Positions 63,278-64,000 of a stretch of 64,000 bases of DNA are shown piece after piece; position 1 is the first letter of the stretch; every line of letters starts with the position of its first letter. Source of the DNA: JAVWIF01 sp036639635. Lineage in GTDB: Bacteria; Bacillota_I; Bacilli_A; Erysipelotrichales; Erysipelotrichaceae. Location of the stretch: NCBI GenBank assembly GCA_036639635.1, contig JAVWIF010000004.1, positions 17,584 through 81,583 of the forward strand, read 5' to 3'. Position numbers and translations under genes: made by a program. The notes below the pieces were generated by a model. That model ran no database searches. It was not told the origin of the DNA and saw only the letters and a program-made list of their open reading frames with translations.

Positions 63278-63817
63278 ATGAAAGTCCAAATCTACGGAAA
63301 AAATATTACGGTAACTCCAGCAATCGCTGAGAAGATTGAAAAAAAACTCAGTCATCTAGAAAAGTACTTCATAATTGATGAAAATGTGGTTGCGAATGTA
63401 GTTGTACGTGTGTATCCAAATAAACAAAAAATTGAGGTTACAATTCCTACGAAATATGCAGTATTACGTACAGAAGTTGTTCAAGATGACTTATATGCAG
63501 CAATTGATTTAGCAATTGATAAATTAGAAGATCAAATTAGAAGACAAAAAACAAGATTAACGAAGAAGAATAAAGAAAAACTAGCTTATGCATTTATCGA
63601 AGAGGAAGAAGAAATTGGAGATGAATACGAAGATAGTGATGATGAAGTTGTAAGAACAAAATCAATCGTACCTGATACTATGGAATTAGATGAAGCAATT
63701 ATGCGTATGGAGATGTTAAATCATAATTTCTTTATTTACCGCGATTTTGAAACGAATGAAATTGCAGTGGTATATAAACGTCATGCTGGTGGTTACGGGC
63801 TGATTGAAACAGAATGA
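63278..63817 (+). CDS. hpf: Ribosome hibernation promoting factor, long form
   Basis: Long-form HPF dimerises 70S ribosomes into 100S particles in stationary phase. The 179-residue protein has the N-terminal S30AE domain (1-100, KVQIYGKNITVTPAIAEKIEKKLSHLEKYF), an acidic linker (about 108-125) and the C-terminal dimer domain (KSIVPDTMELDEAIMRMEMLNHNFFIYRDFETNEIAVVYKRHAGGYGLIE). AAGGAGGG at 63262-63269 sets the start. A TATAAT -10 (63243-63248) lies just upstream, without an obvious -35. Confidence 0.97.
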   Translation: MKVQIYGKNITVTPAIAEKIEKKLSHLEKYFIIDENVVANVVVRVYPNKQKIEVTIPTKYAVLRTEVVQDDLYAAIDLAIDKLEDQIRRQKTRLTKKNKEKLAYAFIEEEEEIGDEYEDSDDEVVRTKSIVPDTMELDEAIMRMEMLNHNFFIYRDFETNEIAVVYKRHAGGYGLIETE

Positions 63818-63826
63818 GATAAGACA

Positions 63827-63860
63827 AAGATTTGTTAGAAATTTCTAGCAAGTCTTTTTT
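63827..63860 (+). terminator. Terminator of hpf
   Basis: AAGATTTGTTAGAA pairs with TTCTAGCAAGTCTT over 14 bp with two G-U pairs, followed by a T-run. Confidence 0.92.
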
Positions 63861-63896
63861 TTATATAGACATCACAATCGAAAAGCAAAATAATAG

Positions 63897-63925
63897 TTGA
63901 AATAGTAGCACAAATTTGATATTAT
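63897..63925 (+). promoter_or_regulatory. Promoter of the tRNA-Arg gene
   Basis: TTGAAA (63897-63902) and TATTAT (63920-63925) have 17-bp spacing, 22 bases before the tRNA. Confidence 0.8.
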
Positions 63926-63947
63926 AGTTAAGCACTAAAGAAATACT

Positions 63948-64000
63948 GTCTACATAGCTCAGCTGGATAGAGCACACGCCTTCTAAGCGTGCGGTCGCAG
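63948..64000 (+). tRNA. tRNA-Arg (anticodon TCT), 5' part
   Basis: The first 53 bases of a tRNA are present: acceptor strand GTCTACA, D arm GCTCAGCTGGATAGAGC, anticodon stem CACGC/GCGTG around loop CTTCTAA with anticodon TCT at 63982-63984, and the start of the variable region. The gene runs off the window end. Confidence 0.95.

Noticed and set aside
1..64000. Insertion sequences, prophage, CRISPR arrays, rRNA
   Set aside because: No transposase, integrase, phage structural gene, regular direct-repeat array or rRNA sequence was recognised on either strand.

Overview
The window is AT-rich chromosomal DNA from a low-GC Gram-positive bacterium (Bacillota). Shine-Dalgarno sites are strong (AAGGAG/AGGAGG), promoters are sigma-A type, and it carries the hrcA-grpE-dnaK-dnaJ order, CIRCE operators, a T-box, a CcpA-type cre site, long-form HPF, a heterodimeric MDR-type ABC exporter and lipoproteins with a lipobox. 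The mix of FeoAB with a Cys-rich FeoB partner, pyruvate phosphate dikinase, a CotJC-type manganese catalase, DUF5685 and a decayed SpoIID/SleC-like spore protein suggests a gut anaerobe related to Erysipelotrichia or Clostridia. That placement is inference; no rRNA or marker phylogeny is available here.

Layout. 1-5020: HrcA heat-shock operon (hrcA, grpE, dnaK, dnaJ) behind a promoter flanked by two CIRCE operators. 5071-9939: leucine operon leuA-leuC-leuD-leuB behind a T-box riboswitch whose apparent specifier is CTC (Leu). 9944-12048: convergent cca and a HAD phosphatase. 12091-14773: clpB, again with two CIRCE operators, so it appears to belong to the HrcA regulon. 14941-16387: a DUF5685 protein overlapping a J-domain protein. 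16466-19911: HAD hydrolase, Crp/Fnr regulator, and divergent deoD-deoB purine nucleoside salvage. 19992-26766: WG-repeat lipoprotein, DUF218 membrane protein, nuclease-helicase fusion, pseudouridine synthase, DUF3784 protein. 26787-32219: feoA-feoB-FeoB-associated protein, gamma carbonic anhydrase-like protein, ABC-2 exporter. 32224-35802: manganese catalase, N5-(carboxyethyl)ornithine synthase, and cysK-cysE preceded by a candidate Cys-rich leader peptide. 35893-42425: a decayed membrane-protein gene, a TPR-like membrane protein, and a MarR-controlled heterodimeric ABC exporter. 42419-46662: HD protein, nucleoid-associated protein, NifU-like protein, PAP2-related protein, S1-domain protein, pgi. 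46794-51339: ABC-2 exporter and ppdK under a perfect cre match. 51503-52006: remnant of an AbiEi-type antitoxin. 52075-59560: lipoprotein, ankyrin protein, WYL regulator, DUF2779 nuclease-like protein, CorA, YgiQ, LrgAB. 59558-64000: degenerate SleC-like protein, zinc-dependent phospholipase C-like protein, M19 dipeptidase, DUF1893, hpf, and the 5' part of tRNA-Arg(TCT).

Most of the window is housekeeping with few signs of recent transfer: no IS element, CRISPR array or prophage was seen. The most interesting unexplained signals are regulatory. First is a 24-residue Cys-containing leader ORF with a perfect ribosome-binding site before cysK-cysE. Second is an 11-bp inverted repeat around the manganese-catalase ribosome-binding site. 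Third is duplicated CIRCE control of clpB. On the protein side, the DUF5685 protein carries two Asp-rich motifs like class I isoprenoid synthases, and the SleC-like protein has lost both its apparent ancestral start codon and its catalytic Glu.
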